Shown: positions 34,764 through 43,006 of the stretch, piece after piece
Numbering within the stretch: position 1 is the first letter of the stretch
How the letters are laid out: each line of letters starts with the position of its first letter
The notes under the pieces: generated by a model
What the model was told of the DNA's origin: nothing
The model's database searches: none
The model's input: the letters and a program-made list of their open reading frames with translations, nothing else
Assembly (NCBI GenBank): GCA_002699585.1
Contig: PABP01000038.1
Coordinates: 372,001-436,000 of the forward strand
DNA: 64,000 nucleotides
Source: Anaerolineaceae bacterium
GTDB taxonomy: Bacteria > Chloroflexota > Anaerolineae > Aggregatilineales > Phototrophicaceae
Reading direction: 5' to 3'
Program-made: the position numbers and the translations under genes

Positions 34764-34808
34764 GACAGAATTTCGAGTTTGATGATGCCAAATGTTATCA
34801 AGACGAAT

Positions 34809-36257
34809 TTAGATATTTTCTCGGATTTTCATCAAAGCGTCTTTGTCAGCCAGGACCAGCAGCGTGTCGCCTTGTTCAATGATGGTATTGCCATTGGGCA
34901 CGAGGATTTCTTGTCCGCGTGAGATGAGCACAATCAAGCTGTCTTCCGGCAGCCCCAGATTGACAATCTGACGATCTACGGCTGGCGAACCGGCTGCCAC
35001 GACCACCTCAACCAATTCATTGCGAATGTCCGTGTCGGTCACAAGCTCAAACGGGTACTGTGGCTTGGACGTCATCGGCTCTGTGATCCCCAGGAATTTG
35101 GCCACCGGGATCAAAGTCGATCCCTGAAGCAGGACGGAGACGAGCACCACAAAGAAAACGATATTGAAGATGGTATCGGACTGCGGAATATCTGCCAGCA
35201 GCGGGAAGGTCGCCAACACAATCGGCGTCGCCCCCCTCAAGCCGACCCAAGAAATCATGAGCTTATCCCGGAAATTAAATTGGGAGAACAGCAAGCTGAT
35301 GAAGACGCCCAGCGGCCTTGCCAGAAAAATCAGAATGATGGCGATCAGGATGCCGGTGGTCGCAATTGGCAACAACCGCGATGGAAAGACGAGCAGCCCC
35401 AGGCTAAGGAACATGACAATTTGCATCAGCCAGGATAGCCCATCATGAAAGCGGGACAGGCTGTTCTTATGCACAAAATTGCGACTCGCCATAACCAGCC
35501 CCAGCAGATAAACCGCCAGGAAGCCGCTGCCACCCAGAAGTGTCGTCAGGGCATAGGCGAACAATACCAACCCCACTGTGAACACGGCATACAGGCCATC
35601 CGCTTGCAACCGCAGTCGATTGATCGTCCGAGCTGTCAGGATACCCAGGCCGATGCCCAAAACAAGACCAATGCCCATCTGCTGGACAAAGATCAGGAGT
35701 AGGTTGGCAATCGGCATATCTGGGTGCTGAATCAATTCGACGGCGCCTACCGTCAGGAAAATCGCCATCGGGTCGTTACTACCCGATTCCAGTTCCAGTA
35801 AGGGAACTGTATTGCCTTTGAGGCCAATCTTTTGGGTTCCGAGGATTGAAAAGACCGCAGCCGCATCGGTAGCAGCCACAATAGACCCTACCAGAAACGC
35901 CTCAGCGAGGGAGTATCCGAGAAGCTCTTGCACGCCAACAGCCACCACCAACGCTGTCACCAGTACGCCCAACGTCGACATGACGATGCCGCGCCCCAGA
36001 ATATGTCGTACTTCAGAAACAGGTGTATCCAGGCCACCGGAAAAGAGGATAAAGATCAGGGCGATCACACCGATGGACTGGGCGGCTAAAGGGTCATCAA
36101 AATGAATGCCACCAATGCCATCTGAACCAGCGAGCATCCCAATAAACAAGAAGATCACGAGCGCAGGTACGCTCAGACGAGCAGAGACTTTACTCGCAAG
36201 CACACTGACAATGAGTAAGATGGCGGTACCAAAAAGGATCGTCTCTATTGCGAGCAT
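34809..36257 (-). CDS. Cation/proton antiporter (NhaP2/CPA1 type) with TrkA-C domain
   Basis: A 482-residue protein with about 12 membrane helices in residues 1-390 and family motifs FLFIGMLAGSDGIGG, LFSGGLDTP, GSIVAATDAAAVF and LELESGSNDPMAIFLT (conserved Asp of the ion site). A cytoplasmic TrkA-C domain follows at about 405-482 (GLPEDSLIVLISRGQEIL, GDTLLVLAD), which senses a ligand such as a nucleotide. The family exchanges K+ or Na+ for protons. It is a single gene downstream of, and codirectional with, the metal importer but on the far side of its promoter. Confidence 0.9.
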   Translation of the reverse strand: MLAIETILFGTAILLIVSVLASKVSARLSVPALVIFLFIGMLAGSDGIGGIHFDDPLAAQSIGVIALIFILFSGGLDTPVSEVRHILGRGIVMSTLGVLVTALVVAVGVQELLGYSLAEAFLVGSIVAATDAAAVFSILGTQKIGLKGNTVPLLELESGSNDPMAIFLTVGAVELIQHPDMPIANLLLIFVQQMGIGLVLGIGLGILTARTINRLRLQADGLYAVFTVGLVLFAYALTTLLGGSGFLAVYLLGLVMASRNFVHKNSLSRFHDGLSWLMQIVMFLSLGLLVFPSRLLPIATTGILIAIILIFLARPLGVFISLLFSQFNFRDKLMISWVGLRGATPIVLATFPLLADIPQSDTIFNIVFFVVLVSVLLQGSTLIPVAKFLGITEPMTSKPQYPFELVTDTDIRNELVEVVVAAGSPAVDRQIVNLGLPEDSLIVLISRGQEILVPNGNTIIEQGDTLLVLADKDALMKIRENI

Positions 36258-36400
36258 TCAGCCCAATCTCTACATAGCTATTCTCAGGTTGGCAGGTCTG
36301 GGTGAGCAAATGAGACTGAATTATAACAAGCAGTTGGCCCCCTATGTGGCGATAAATATGACAAATCGATGAATGATTTGATGAATAAAGCCTGTCTGCT

Positions 36401-36973
36401 TTAACGCTGTAATGCCTCGAACTCAGAGCGTAGCAGGCCAAATTGCTTATTATCGACGAAGCGGCCATGCTCCCAATACTTCTGCCGCCAGATGCCTTCC
36501 AGCTTAAAGCCACACTTGGTCAGCACCCGTTCAGAGGCAATATTGCCATCGGTGCAATCCGCCTGAATGCGATGCAGGTCCATGTGCTCAAAGCTCCAGG
36601 CGATCATGGCCTTACAGGCTTCGGTCGTATAACCCTTGCCCCAATAAGCAGGCAGTAGATGGTAGCCAATATCGAGGTAGTGATGCTCACGCTCCCAGTC
36701 ATATAGACCGCATGTACCGATACATTGGTCCTCACCCTGTAACGTCAACGCCCATTGGATGCCCTCATGCTTATCGAATGCCCCATTGAACCAGTCTATC
36801 AGGCCAATGGCTTTGTCGTGCGTGTCCAGGGGCGGTTGCGACAAAAAGCGGAGGACATCCGGGGAACTAAACAACTCACTCAGAGCGGGGGCATCCTCGT
36901 GCCGTAACTGGCGCAAGCGTAAGCGCGTTGTCTCCAGCACAGGGAATTCTAAAAAATCGAAAATAGGGGCCAT
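36401..36973 (-). CDS. GNAT acetyltransferase (RimJ/RimL type)
   Basis: A 190-residue protein from ATG 36973 (TAGG upstream); upstream starts would add up to 24 residues. RimJ-type features are ETTRLRLRQLRHEDAPALSE at the N-terminus, CIGTCGLYDW, DIGYHLLPAYWGKGYTTEA (acetyl-CoA loop), and a C-terminal SERVLTKCGFKLEG then RQKYWEHGRFVD. It acetylates an N-terminal amine of a protein or a small molecule in the cytoplasm; the substrate is unknown. Confidence 0.92.
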   Translation of the reverse strand: MAPIFDFLEFPVLETTRLRLRQLRHEDAPALSELFSSPDVLRFLSQPPLDTHDKAIGLIDWFNGAFDKHEGIQWALTLQGEDQCIGTCGLYDWEREHHYLDIGYHLLPAYWGKGYTTEACKAMIAWSFEHMDLHRIQADCTDGNIASERVLTKCGFKLEGIWRQKYWEHGRFVDNKQFGLLRSEFEALQR

Positions 36974-37099
36974 GTACCTACTTGTCATTGAAGGTGAATC
37001 ATAAGCCCATTGTATAAAAACAGAGCCACTTACTGCATGTGTCATCTGGCAGCAAATAGCTCTGTAGGATGTATGAGTGCGATGTCAGGCGGTAAGAAC

Positions 37100-37162
37100 T
37101 TACCAGCTACGTCCCGCGGCGATTTTGTCTTGCCCCGACATGGTACGGACGTCTACACCTAT
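37100..37162 (-). pseudogene. Diverged copy of the pdxS 3' end, in frame after the repeat lipoprotein's TAG stop
   Basis: Read on the minus strand, the 19 codons ending at TAA 37100-37102 match the last 18 sense codons plus stop of pdxS at 42 of 57 nucleotides, with one extra codon. The peptide is VDVRTMSGQDKIAAGRSW against [17 protein letters not shown] in pdxS. It lies directly behind, and in the same frame as, the TAG that ends the gene at 37163. It is most simply a remnant of a duplicated or displaced pdxS end. Confidence 0.55.
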
Positions 37163-38116
37163 CTATTTTGCATCAATAACAAAGATATGGTCTACGTCGG
37201 AATTCGGGTCAACCATATCATACCGTTGTCCATTAATCCAGAATGCCGCTTGTCCAGTTAGCCCATATGAACCTGCAAGATAGACAATACCATCTTTGAC
37301 ATACATATCTTCGATGAGAGCTGTATCTTCTGGTAAATCAAACCGCTCCCCATCAGCCCAATAAGCTGCAACGCTTTGAGGACCGTATATTCCAGCAAGA
37401 TAGATAATCCCATCTTCTACAAAAATATGGGTTAATTCAGCACCTGGTTCTTCAAGTGGAATCAACTCACCGTCGATCCAAATGCCTGCCAGCTCCGATA
37501 GGCCATAGGCCCCAGCGATATAGATTACCCCATTTTCTACAAAGATATCTGCGACCACCGCCTCTGGTTGCGGTAGTGGCATCCATTCGCCATCAATCCA
37601 ATATCCAGCAGTGCTGACCCCACCGATAGCACCACCCAAATAGACATGCCCATTCTCAGCGAACATGGTCGGCGCTACAGCGTTATCTCCCAGGGTGAAC
37701 AGCTCGTCCCCTGCCCAATATGTGGTTAAGTCAAGAAAGCCAGATGTACCAACCATATACGGAATATCATTTTCTACCCACAAGCCTATGACTTGAGCAC
37801 CACTGCCCGGAATTCGTTCAGGCTCATTGTTACGCCAGAGAGTTCCGCGGTTGAGAATACCTGAAGTCCCGACCACATAGACGGTATCGTTGTCTGCGTA
37901 CAGGCCACTCAGGTAGGCATTCCCATAATTGTGGAGAACACCATCAATCCACAAACTGGCTTGCATTGGACCAGAGGCGCCCGTGAGAATGATCTGCACA
38001 TCTTCCGGGCTCTCAAAAGCACGCTCCATGATGTTTTCGGCAGCCTGGCAACTAACAAGGAGTAAGGGGATAAGTAACAACAAATTATAAAGAAACCGCC
38101 CATTTAACATCATCAC
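37163..38116 (-). CDS. Lipoprotein with about six tandem beta-propeller-like repeats
   Basis: A 317-residue protein (start at one of three consecutive ATGs). The signal peptide ends in a lipobox (LLLVSC). The rest is a repeat of about 42 residues with the consensus W-DGE-x-L...IFVE-G-IY-AG-YG, which is typical of a beta-propeller or similar strand repeat. No catalytic motif is visible. It is probably a surface-attached binding protein. Base composition is lower in GC than the flanking housekeeping genes, and a fragment of pdxS-like sequence follows its stop codon. Confidence 0.8.
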   Translation of the reverse strand: MMMLNGRFLYNLLLLIPLLLVSCQAAENIMERAFESPEDVQIILTGASGPMQASLWIDGVLHNYGNAYLSGLYADNDTVYVVGTSGILNRGTLWRNNEPERIPGSGAQVIGLWVENDIPYMVGTSGFLDLTTYWAGDELFTLGDNAVAPTMFAENGHVYLGGAIGGVSTAGYWIDGEWMPLPQPEAVVADIFVENGVIYIAGAYGLSELAGIWIDGELIPLEEPGAELTHIFVEDGIIYLAGIYGPQSVAAYWADGERFDLPEDTALIEDMYVKDGIVYLAGSYGLTGQAAFWINGQRYDMVDPNSDVDHIFVIDAK

Positions 38117-38251
38117 AGAACCCTCAATGTATCCGGCTAATTAAACAAAATATAACACAGCATAACGGGTTTTATAACGTTTTTGATAGACAAAAGAGCA
38201 TAAATTGGCTATTGTTTAGTTCGTTACTTTAAAACATATCCATATATAACC

Positions 38252-38267
38252 AGATTATTCGTAATCT
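38252..38267. promoter_or_regulatory. Perfect 16-bp palindrome before the PycTM-like gene
   Basis: AGATTA-TTCG-TAATCT is a perfect dyad 22 nt upstream of ATG 38290 and just before the AAGGAAG ribosome-binding site. It may be an operator or an RNA hairpin. A 14/16 match is found at 10111. Confidence 0.35.
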
Positions 38268-38289
38268 ACAATCAGAAAAGGAAGCTAAA

Positions 38290-38811
38290 ATGAGTTTTGA
38301 CAACATCGAACGAAACGGTTCCATTGACTACCTGCTGCGTACCACACAGCAACATCACGTCCGTTTGAGCGTCATGGCCGATCAAAAAGCGAATATTATG
38401 ATTGCGGCCACCAGTATTTTGTTGACGTTTGCGTTCGCAAATTTCAAGCAGCAGAATTTGTTTTGGGGCTTCTTGTCACTCTTTGTCTTCGCCTTTATTG
38501 CACTCATTTTAGCGATTCTGGCAGTAAGTCCACGCTTTGGGCGAGAGAAACAGCAGTCTCACTCCAACATGCTGTTTTTCGGCCATTTTGTTCATCTTTC
38601 GTTGGATGAATACAACAAAAAAATGGAAGAGATCATGAGTAGTGATAAGGCTACTTACGAGGCAATTGTGAAAGATATCTATTCCATTGGGCAGGCACTA
38701 AACCAGCACAAATATCGGTATCTTTCCTGGAGCTATCGCGTGTTTCTCTTCGGCATTCTCATTTCTGGCGCGCTTTTTATCTTGCAAACAGTGTTGTTTT
38801 ATCTGACTTAG
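38290..38811 (+). CDS. PycTM/DUF5706-like two-helix membrane protein
   Basis: A 173-residue protein. The hallmark QHHVRLSVMADQKANIMI segment, followed directly by two adjacent membrane helices (about residues 38-55 and 60-78) and a third near the C-terminus (about 148-170), matches the DUF5706 family. That family is known as PycTM because some members are membrane-disrupting effectors of Pycsar anti-phage systems triggered by cyclic UMP or CMP. No pyrimidine cyclase gene is nearby, so this is an orphan and a defence role is not shown. It has a good ribosome-binding site and sits among lower-GC accessory genes. Confidence 0.75.
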   Translation: MSFDNIERNGSIDYLLRTTQQHHVRLSVMADQKANIMIAATSILLTFAFANFKQQNLFWGFLSLFVFAFIALILAILAVSPRFGREKQQSHSNMLFFGHFVHLSLDEYNKKMEEIMSSDKATYEAIVKDIYSIGQALNQHKYRYLSWSYRVFLFGILISGALFILQTVLFYLT

Positions 38812-38993
38812 CGCGACCTTCTACACGCTATTCTACACTCTACAAGAACAACCCATTTTGGCGCAGCAGACCTGCCTCCACTCGGTTGAGTGCTTGTGGC
38901 TCCTGTGCAGCCTAGCCCGGCCAATCTAAAATCTGTCTGCACACGTCCTCGGATTTCAGAGCAAGATAGGCTTGCGGTTCTTGAAGACGAGAT

Positions 38994-39032
38994 AGGTGTG
39001 GCAAATAGATTTAAGCCTATCTAGCCACACCT
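38994..39032. other. Long inverted repeat downstream of the 48-residue ORF
   Basis: AGGTGTGGC and GCCACACCT form a perfect 9-bp stem around a 21-nt loop that contains a further nested ATCTA/TAGAT pairing. No T run follows on either strand. It could be a transcript-end or stability hairpin for the small minus-strand ORF. The remaining space back to the PycTM-like gene (38812-38993) shows nothing else I can support. Confidence 0.4.
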
Positions 39033-39056
39033 GGTTATCAATAAACGAGTGCTTCT

Positions 39057-39203
39057 CTACCAGCCCCGGCCTGTGATTTTGTCTTCTTCCGGCATGGTGC
39101 TGGCGTTGATGCCAACCATCGGCCCGCCCAGGTTACAACTAATGCACATCCGATATTCCACGCCATTCATACGGCACCTGGAATGAATATTCTCGTTTGA
39201 CAT
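39057..39203 (-). CDS. Putative 48-residue zinc-finger mini-protein with a pdxS-derived C-terminus
   Basis: ATG 39203 to TAG 39057 is an intact frame. The first 23 residues are unlike PdxS and hold His7-x2-Cys10 and Cys20-x2-Cys23, a zinc-knuckle spacing. Residues 24-48 match the last 25 residues of PdxS at 22 positions, and the DNA matches at 71 of 78 bases including the stop. Four of the seven base differences are silent, which suggests the copy has been kept as coding sequence. The ribosome-binding site is weak (AAGGG 13 nt upstream). It may be a real small protein or a chance fusion to a displaced pdxS end. Confidence 0.45.
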   Translation of the reverse strand: MSNENIHSRCRMNGVEYRMCISCNLGGPMVGINASTMPEEDKITGRGW

Positions 39204-39263
39204 GGCATTTACAAGCCCTTATACTTTCGCTTCACATCTGCGGAATGCAGAATTGGATGCTGA

Positions 39264-41147
39264 TTGACAATACAAAAACACCTCTCCACCGTATTAATAG
39301 GGATCACCCTATTCATCGTTGCCGTGTTTATCGCATACTATGCGTGGCTAACCTTATCTGCCACAGTAGTTTTGAATGATTCTGGTTTATTTGCAGAATT
39401 AACCAGAATCATTCTCAAGCCCGATCTACGTCTCTACGTCGATCTATGGGACAACAAACCCCCTGGCCTTTTCTTTTTTGCAGCGCCTTTTGTGTTCCTT
39501 TTTGGGACGACAACCTTTGCCATCCAGCTTGCCGCAATTTGTGAGGCCTTGCTTTTTGCGGCGACAACAGCCTTGCTCGCTCAAATCTTCTGGACGAAGC
39601 GCCTGATTAACGTCCTGGCTTTTATAGCAGCCCTCTTCTACGCGCTAGTCATCGTCGTCACACGCAGCATAGAAACGACGCTCCTGATGTGCAGCTTGGG
39701 CAATTTGAGCCTTTATATCATATTGCGGGGCCACAAAAATCTCTTTTGGCTCTGTCTGAGCGGTCTGGTGTTTTCCTGGGCGGTCTTCTCCAAACAACCT
39801 ATCGCGCTCCAGTTTGTTGCGCTGACCGCGGCAATTGCCTACGTATATCGGCGTAAACGCTTTATTCCAGCGATGTTCGCTTTGTGTGTAGGCGGCGCAA
39901 TTGGGATCGGATTGTTCCTGATTTGGGCACTGACTGCCAGTGATTTAACTCTGATCTGGGAACATCTGATTGGGGGAAATGTGCAATATTCTGTCCTACC
40001 CGACCAATCAGACGCAGGGCCTACCCTGGATACGTATTATTTAATACGAGAAACCATCCCCATCCTGCTGCCACTGGCAATTGCATCTATTGTTAGCCTG
40101 TGGCTAATGCTACGCGAAGGACAAATAGGGCGAGTAGCTATCTTAGTACTATGCCTCATCACAGCTTTCATCGGGGCAAGCCTGGGTAAATCGCTCAAAT
40201 TCACGTACTTCCTACAAATGATGCCTTTTGTCGTGGGATTAACGGCTTTTTTGATGCACTGGCTTTATAAGCGCTCACCGCTTCATGGAGCAAGCGTTAC
40301 CTTGCTGTTCAGCCTTATCATGATCATATCCGTACAAGGTTATTATCAAGGAACGGTACAGTTCATCGAAATGGCACACGATACGGATTCCCCAACGCTC
40401 ACAACAAGCACTTATATTGCAGAAAATAGCGAACCGGATGACTGTATCTGGATATGGGGATATGCCAATAACCTGAGCTTCTATTCTGGACGCCGTTCTT
40501 GTACAGCCGTTCCGTATGACGGCATCGTGATGAATGCAACGGCATTCGACACATCACGATATCAAGTGAATTACTTAAACGACCTGTTCAGGAATCCACC
40601 TTCCTTTTTGTTCAACAGCAATACATGGGGATACTTCCCTATGCTGAACCAATATGCAGAGCGATATGTGCGCGACGCCATCCCACAGACGGAGTCAAAG
40701 CTCTTCAATATCGACACATCAGCTTTCCAGCCCATGCAAACAAACTTTGGTGACTATTTCACACTCATAGGCACCGACATTGTGCGCTCAGAGCAACTAT
40801 GTGCAGGTGACACGATTGCTTACGCCCCCACCTGGCGTAGTCACCAGGCAACCCCTATTCCATATCAGATGTTTTTGCATGTTCGCGCAGTGAATGATGA
40901 TCGTCTCATTTCGCAGTTCGATGGAGATGCCGCTACGGATTACCCAACGCAAGATTGGAAAACAGCTAACGAAGTCATCCTCAGCCCTACGATTGAGTTC
41001 GTATTGCCAGAAGATTTGCCTGCTGGCGACTACTATGCAGTCGTCGGCTTTTATGATCTGGACGACTTAACGCGCATTCCGATCCTTGCTAATGGCACCA
41101 GCGCAAATGAAGAGCCCATTGACTTTTTTCATGTTGAGTCATGCTGA
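39264..41147 (+). CDS. GT-C fold membrane glycosyltransferase (family 39-like)
   Basis: A 627-residue protein. About 11 membrane helices fill residues 1-370, and a soluble extracellular domain fills the C-terminal 250. The first loop has the acidic NDSGLFAELTR and the KPDLRLYVDLWDNKPPGLF motif typical of polyprenyl-phosphate-sugar dependent transferases (ArnT/PMT type). These move a sugar from a lipid carrier to a protein or glycan outside the cell. The start is a TTG at 39264 and is uncertain. The gene lies between two copies of the pdxS 3' end in a lower-GC stretch. Confidence 0.8.
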   Translation: MTIQKHLSTVLIGITLFIVAVFIAYYAWLTLSATVVLNDSGLFAELTRIILKPDLRLYVDLWDNKPPGLFFFAAPFVFLFGTTTFAIQLAAICEALLFAATTALLAQIFWTKRLINVLAFIAALFYALVIVVTRSIETTLLMCSLGNLSLYIILRGHKNLFWLCLSGLVFSWAVFSKQPIALQFVALTAAIAYVYRRKRFIPAMFALCVGGAIGIGLFLIWALTASDLTLIWEHLIGGNVQYSVLPDQSDAGPTLDTYYLIRETIPILLPLAIASIVSLWLMLREGQIGRVAILVLCLITAFIGASLGKSLKFTYFLQMMPFVVGLTAFLMHWLYKRSPLHGASVTLLFSLIMIISVQGYYQGTVQFIEMAHDTDSPTLTTSTYIAENSEPDDCIWIWGYANNLSFYSGRRSCTAVPYDGIVMNATAFDTSRYQVNYLNDLFRNPPSFLFNSNTWGYFPMLNQYAERYVRDAIPQTESKLFNIDTSAFQPMQTNFGDYFTLIGTDIVRSEQLCAGDTIAYAPTWRSHQATPIPYQMFLHVRAVNDDRLISQFDGDAATDYPTQDWKTANEVILSPTIEFVLPEDLPAGDYYAVVGFYDLDDLTRIPILANGTSANEEPIDFFHVESC

Positions 41148-41162
41148 TGGTCACAAATAAAA

Positions 41163-41189
41163 AGCCGATACAACCGGAGCGTATCGGCT
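41163..41189. terminator. Rho-independent terminator of pdxS, possibly bidirectional
   Basis: AGCCGATAC and GTATCGGCT form a 9-bp perfect stem. On the minus strand it is followed by TTTTTATTT, so it mainly serves pdxS; the plus-strand gene ending at 41147 may also use it. Confidence 0.8.
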
Positions 41190-41268
41190 TATAGAGATGA
41201 TCTTTACGGAATTAGCCCCGACCACTAAAAATCAGAGTGAGAAACGTGCTTCTGTGCTGATGCGTTTT

Positions 41269-42174
41269 CTACCAGCCGCGGCCTGCGATTTTGTCTTCTT
41301 CCGGCATGGTGCTGACGTTGATGCCGACCATTGGCTCGCCAAGGTTACGGCTGACGCGCGCTAGGATTTCCGCATCGGTGTAGTGCGTCACGGCATCGAC
41401 GATAGCCTTGGCCCGTTTGGCCGGGTTGCCACTCTTAAAGATGCCACTGCCGACAAACACGCCATCCACGCCAAGCTGCATCATGAGCGCGGCATCGGCA
41501 GGTGTCGCGACACCACCCGCAGCAAAGTTGACGACAGGCAGGCGACCCAATTCAGCCGTTTCTTTCAGCAGATGGTAAGGAGCCTGGATGTCTTTGGCAT
41601 AGGTATACAGTTCATCTTCGCTGAGTGAGCTAATCTGGCGAATTTGGCCGAGGACTTTGCGCGCATGGCGCACCGCTTCCACGACATCACCCGTACCGGC
41701 TTCACCTTTAGTGCGGATCATAGCCGCGCCTTCATTGATGCGGCGCAGGGCTTCGCCAAGGTTACGCGCACCACAGACAAAGGGTACCGTGAACTGTTTT
41801 TTGTCGATGTGATGTTCTTCATCGGCAGGGGTGAGCACTTCGCTCTCGTCGATGAAATCTACACCGAGCTGCTGCAAAATCTGAGCTTCTACAAAGTGGC
41901 CGATACGCGCTTTGGCCATCACCGGGATGCTGACAGCTTCCACAATGCCATCGATCATATCGGGATCGCTCATACGGGCGACACCACCCTGCACGCGAAT
42001 ATCAGCCGGGACGCGCTCCAGGGCCATCACCGCACATGCGCCCGCTTCTTCCGCGATTTTCGCTTGTTCTGGGGTCACCACATCCATGATGACGCCACCC
42101 TTTAGCATTTGCGCCAGACCGCGCTTGACATTTTCAGTACCGGTATGTGCACCGTTTCCGTTAGCAGTAGACAT
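41269..42174 (-). CDS. pdxS: Pyridoxal 5'-phosphate synthase lyase subunit PdxS
   Basis: A 301-residue protein of the usual length. Diagnostic stretches are [78 protein letters not shown] and [14 protein letters not shown]. The subunit joins ribose 5-phosphate, glyceraldehyde 3-phosphate and ammonia into PLP. Ammonia comes from the glutaminase PdxT, whose gene is not adjacent here. The C-terminus [18 protein letters not shown] is repeated in diverged form at 39057 and 37100. Confidence 0.97.
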   Translation of the reverse strand: MSTANGNGAHTGTENVKRGLAQMLKGGVIMDVVTPEQAKIAEEAGACAVMALERVPADIRVQGGVARMSDPDMIDGIVEAVSIPVMAKARIGHFVEAQILQQLGVDFIDESEVLTPADEEHHIDKKQFTVPFVCGARNLGEALRRINEGAAMIRTKGEAGTGDVVEAVRHARKVLGQIRQISSLSEDELYTYAKDIQAPYHLLKETAELGRLPVVNFAAGGVATPADAALMMQLGVDGVFVGSGIFKSGNPAKRAKAIVDAVTHYTDAEILARVSRNLGEPMVGINVSTMPEEDKIAGRGW

Positions 42175-42216
42175 TTATTTTCCCTCTGAGGACTTATTGA
42201 GCGATTACGCTTTGGA

Positions 42217-42239
42217 AATTACAAGTTGGTAATTACAAG
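42217..42239. repeat. AATTACAAG direct repeat upstream of pdxS
   Basis: AATTACAAG occurs at 42217-42225 and 42231-42239, 14 nt apart, about 45 nt before the pdxS start. It may be part of the pdxS promoter region, but two short copies are weak evidence. Confidence 0.3.
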
Positions 42240-42412
42240 CTAACTGTTCGCCCAACTAAAACGTAGCACCAGACTATACCATTGGTATTTGACACGCGGA
42301 AGCCAAATTTTACACGACGCATGTCCACAATCGACATTTCCTTCATGCACACAGTTCCGAACACCGATATATACTGAAATGGTGGAAACAAATAGAAACG
42401 CATAAGGCGTCC

Positions 42413-43006
42413 ATGACTGACGAACACCTGCCGCCAACACAAACGAGCATCGATTGGGATGCTCTGTTACGTACCTTGGAATGGGACGACGATGAGCGCC
42501 GTTCTGCTGATGCCCTCACCCGTTTGAGCATCCGGGCAGCGCAGTACGCGGAACTCACGCGCTTTGATTTGCAAAGCCAGAACGACACCACAATTTGCGT
42601 CACGTTCCGGTTGGGCACAGAGCGCTATGCAGTGAGTACTGATTGGGTGCGCGGCGTACAGGCCATCGGCAAAATCACACGGGTCCCCGGCGCACCGGAC
42701 TACTACCCCGGTGTGGTCAATATGCGCGGACGAATTATCACCGTGTTCGATTTGCGGCGCTTCTTCAATTTGGAAATCAATGACGAACTGCCGCAGGAAC
42801 TGGTACAAATCGAAATAGGCGATCTCAATCTAGGGATGCTAGCCGATCATATCGAAGGCGTGGAACAAATCCTCGACGATGAAATCCAACCGATTGATAT
42901 TTTGTTCGCACGGGGCATCACCTCAGATCGCCTCGTCATCCTGGACCTGGAAAAAATGGCAAAAGATGCTCGCCTGATAGTTAACGAAATGGACGAAGCC
43001 GAATGA
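42413..43006 (+). CDS. cheW: CheW-like coupling protein
   Basis: A 197-residue protein with an N-terminal extension of about 60 residues before the CheW domain. The domain shows TFRLGTERYAVSTDWVRGVQ, ITRVPGAPDYYPGVVNMRGR and ITVFDLRRFF. It bridges chemoreceptors to CheA. Its UGA stop overlaps the start of the receptor gene (ATGA), so the two are translationally coupled. First gene of the chemosensory cluster. Confidence 0.92.
   Translation: MTDEHLPPTQTSIDWDALLRTLEWDDDERRSADALTRLSIRAAQYAELTRFDLQSQNDTTICVTFRLGTERYAVSTDWVRGVQAIGKITRVPGAPDYYPGVVNMRGRIITVFDLRRFFNLEINDELPQELVQIEIGDLNLGMLADHIEGVEQILDDEIQPIDILFARGITSDRLVILDLEKMAKDARLIVNEMDEAE

Noticed and set aside
37010-37261. 83-codon plus-strand ORF near the GNAT gene
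   Set aside because: It runs antisense through the pdxS-like fragment and the end of the repeat lipoprotein gene and has no family features.
38290-38811. A complete Pycsar defence system
   Set aside because: Only the effector-like protein is present; no cyclase gene is found on either side.
38812-39056. tRNA or structured RNA gene after the PycTM-like gene
   Set aside because: I found no cloverleaf or T-loop consensus; only the inverted repeat at 38994-39032 stands out.
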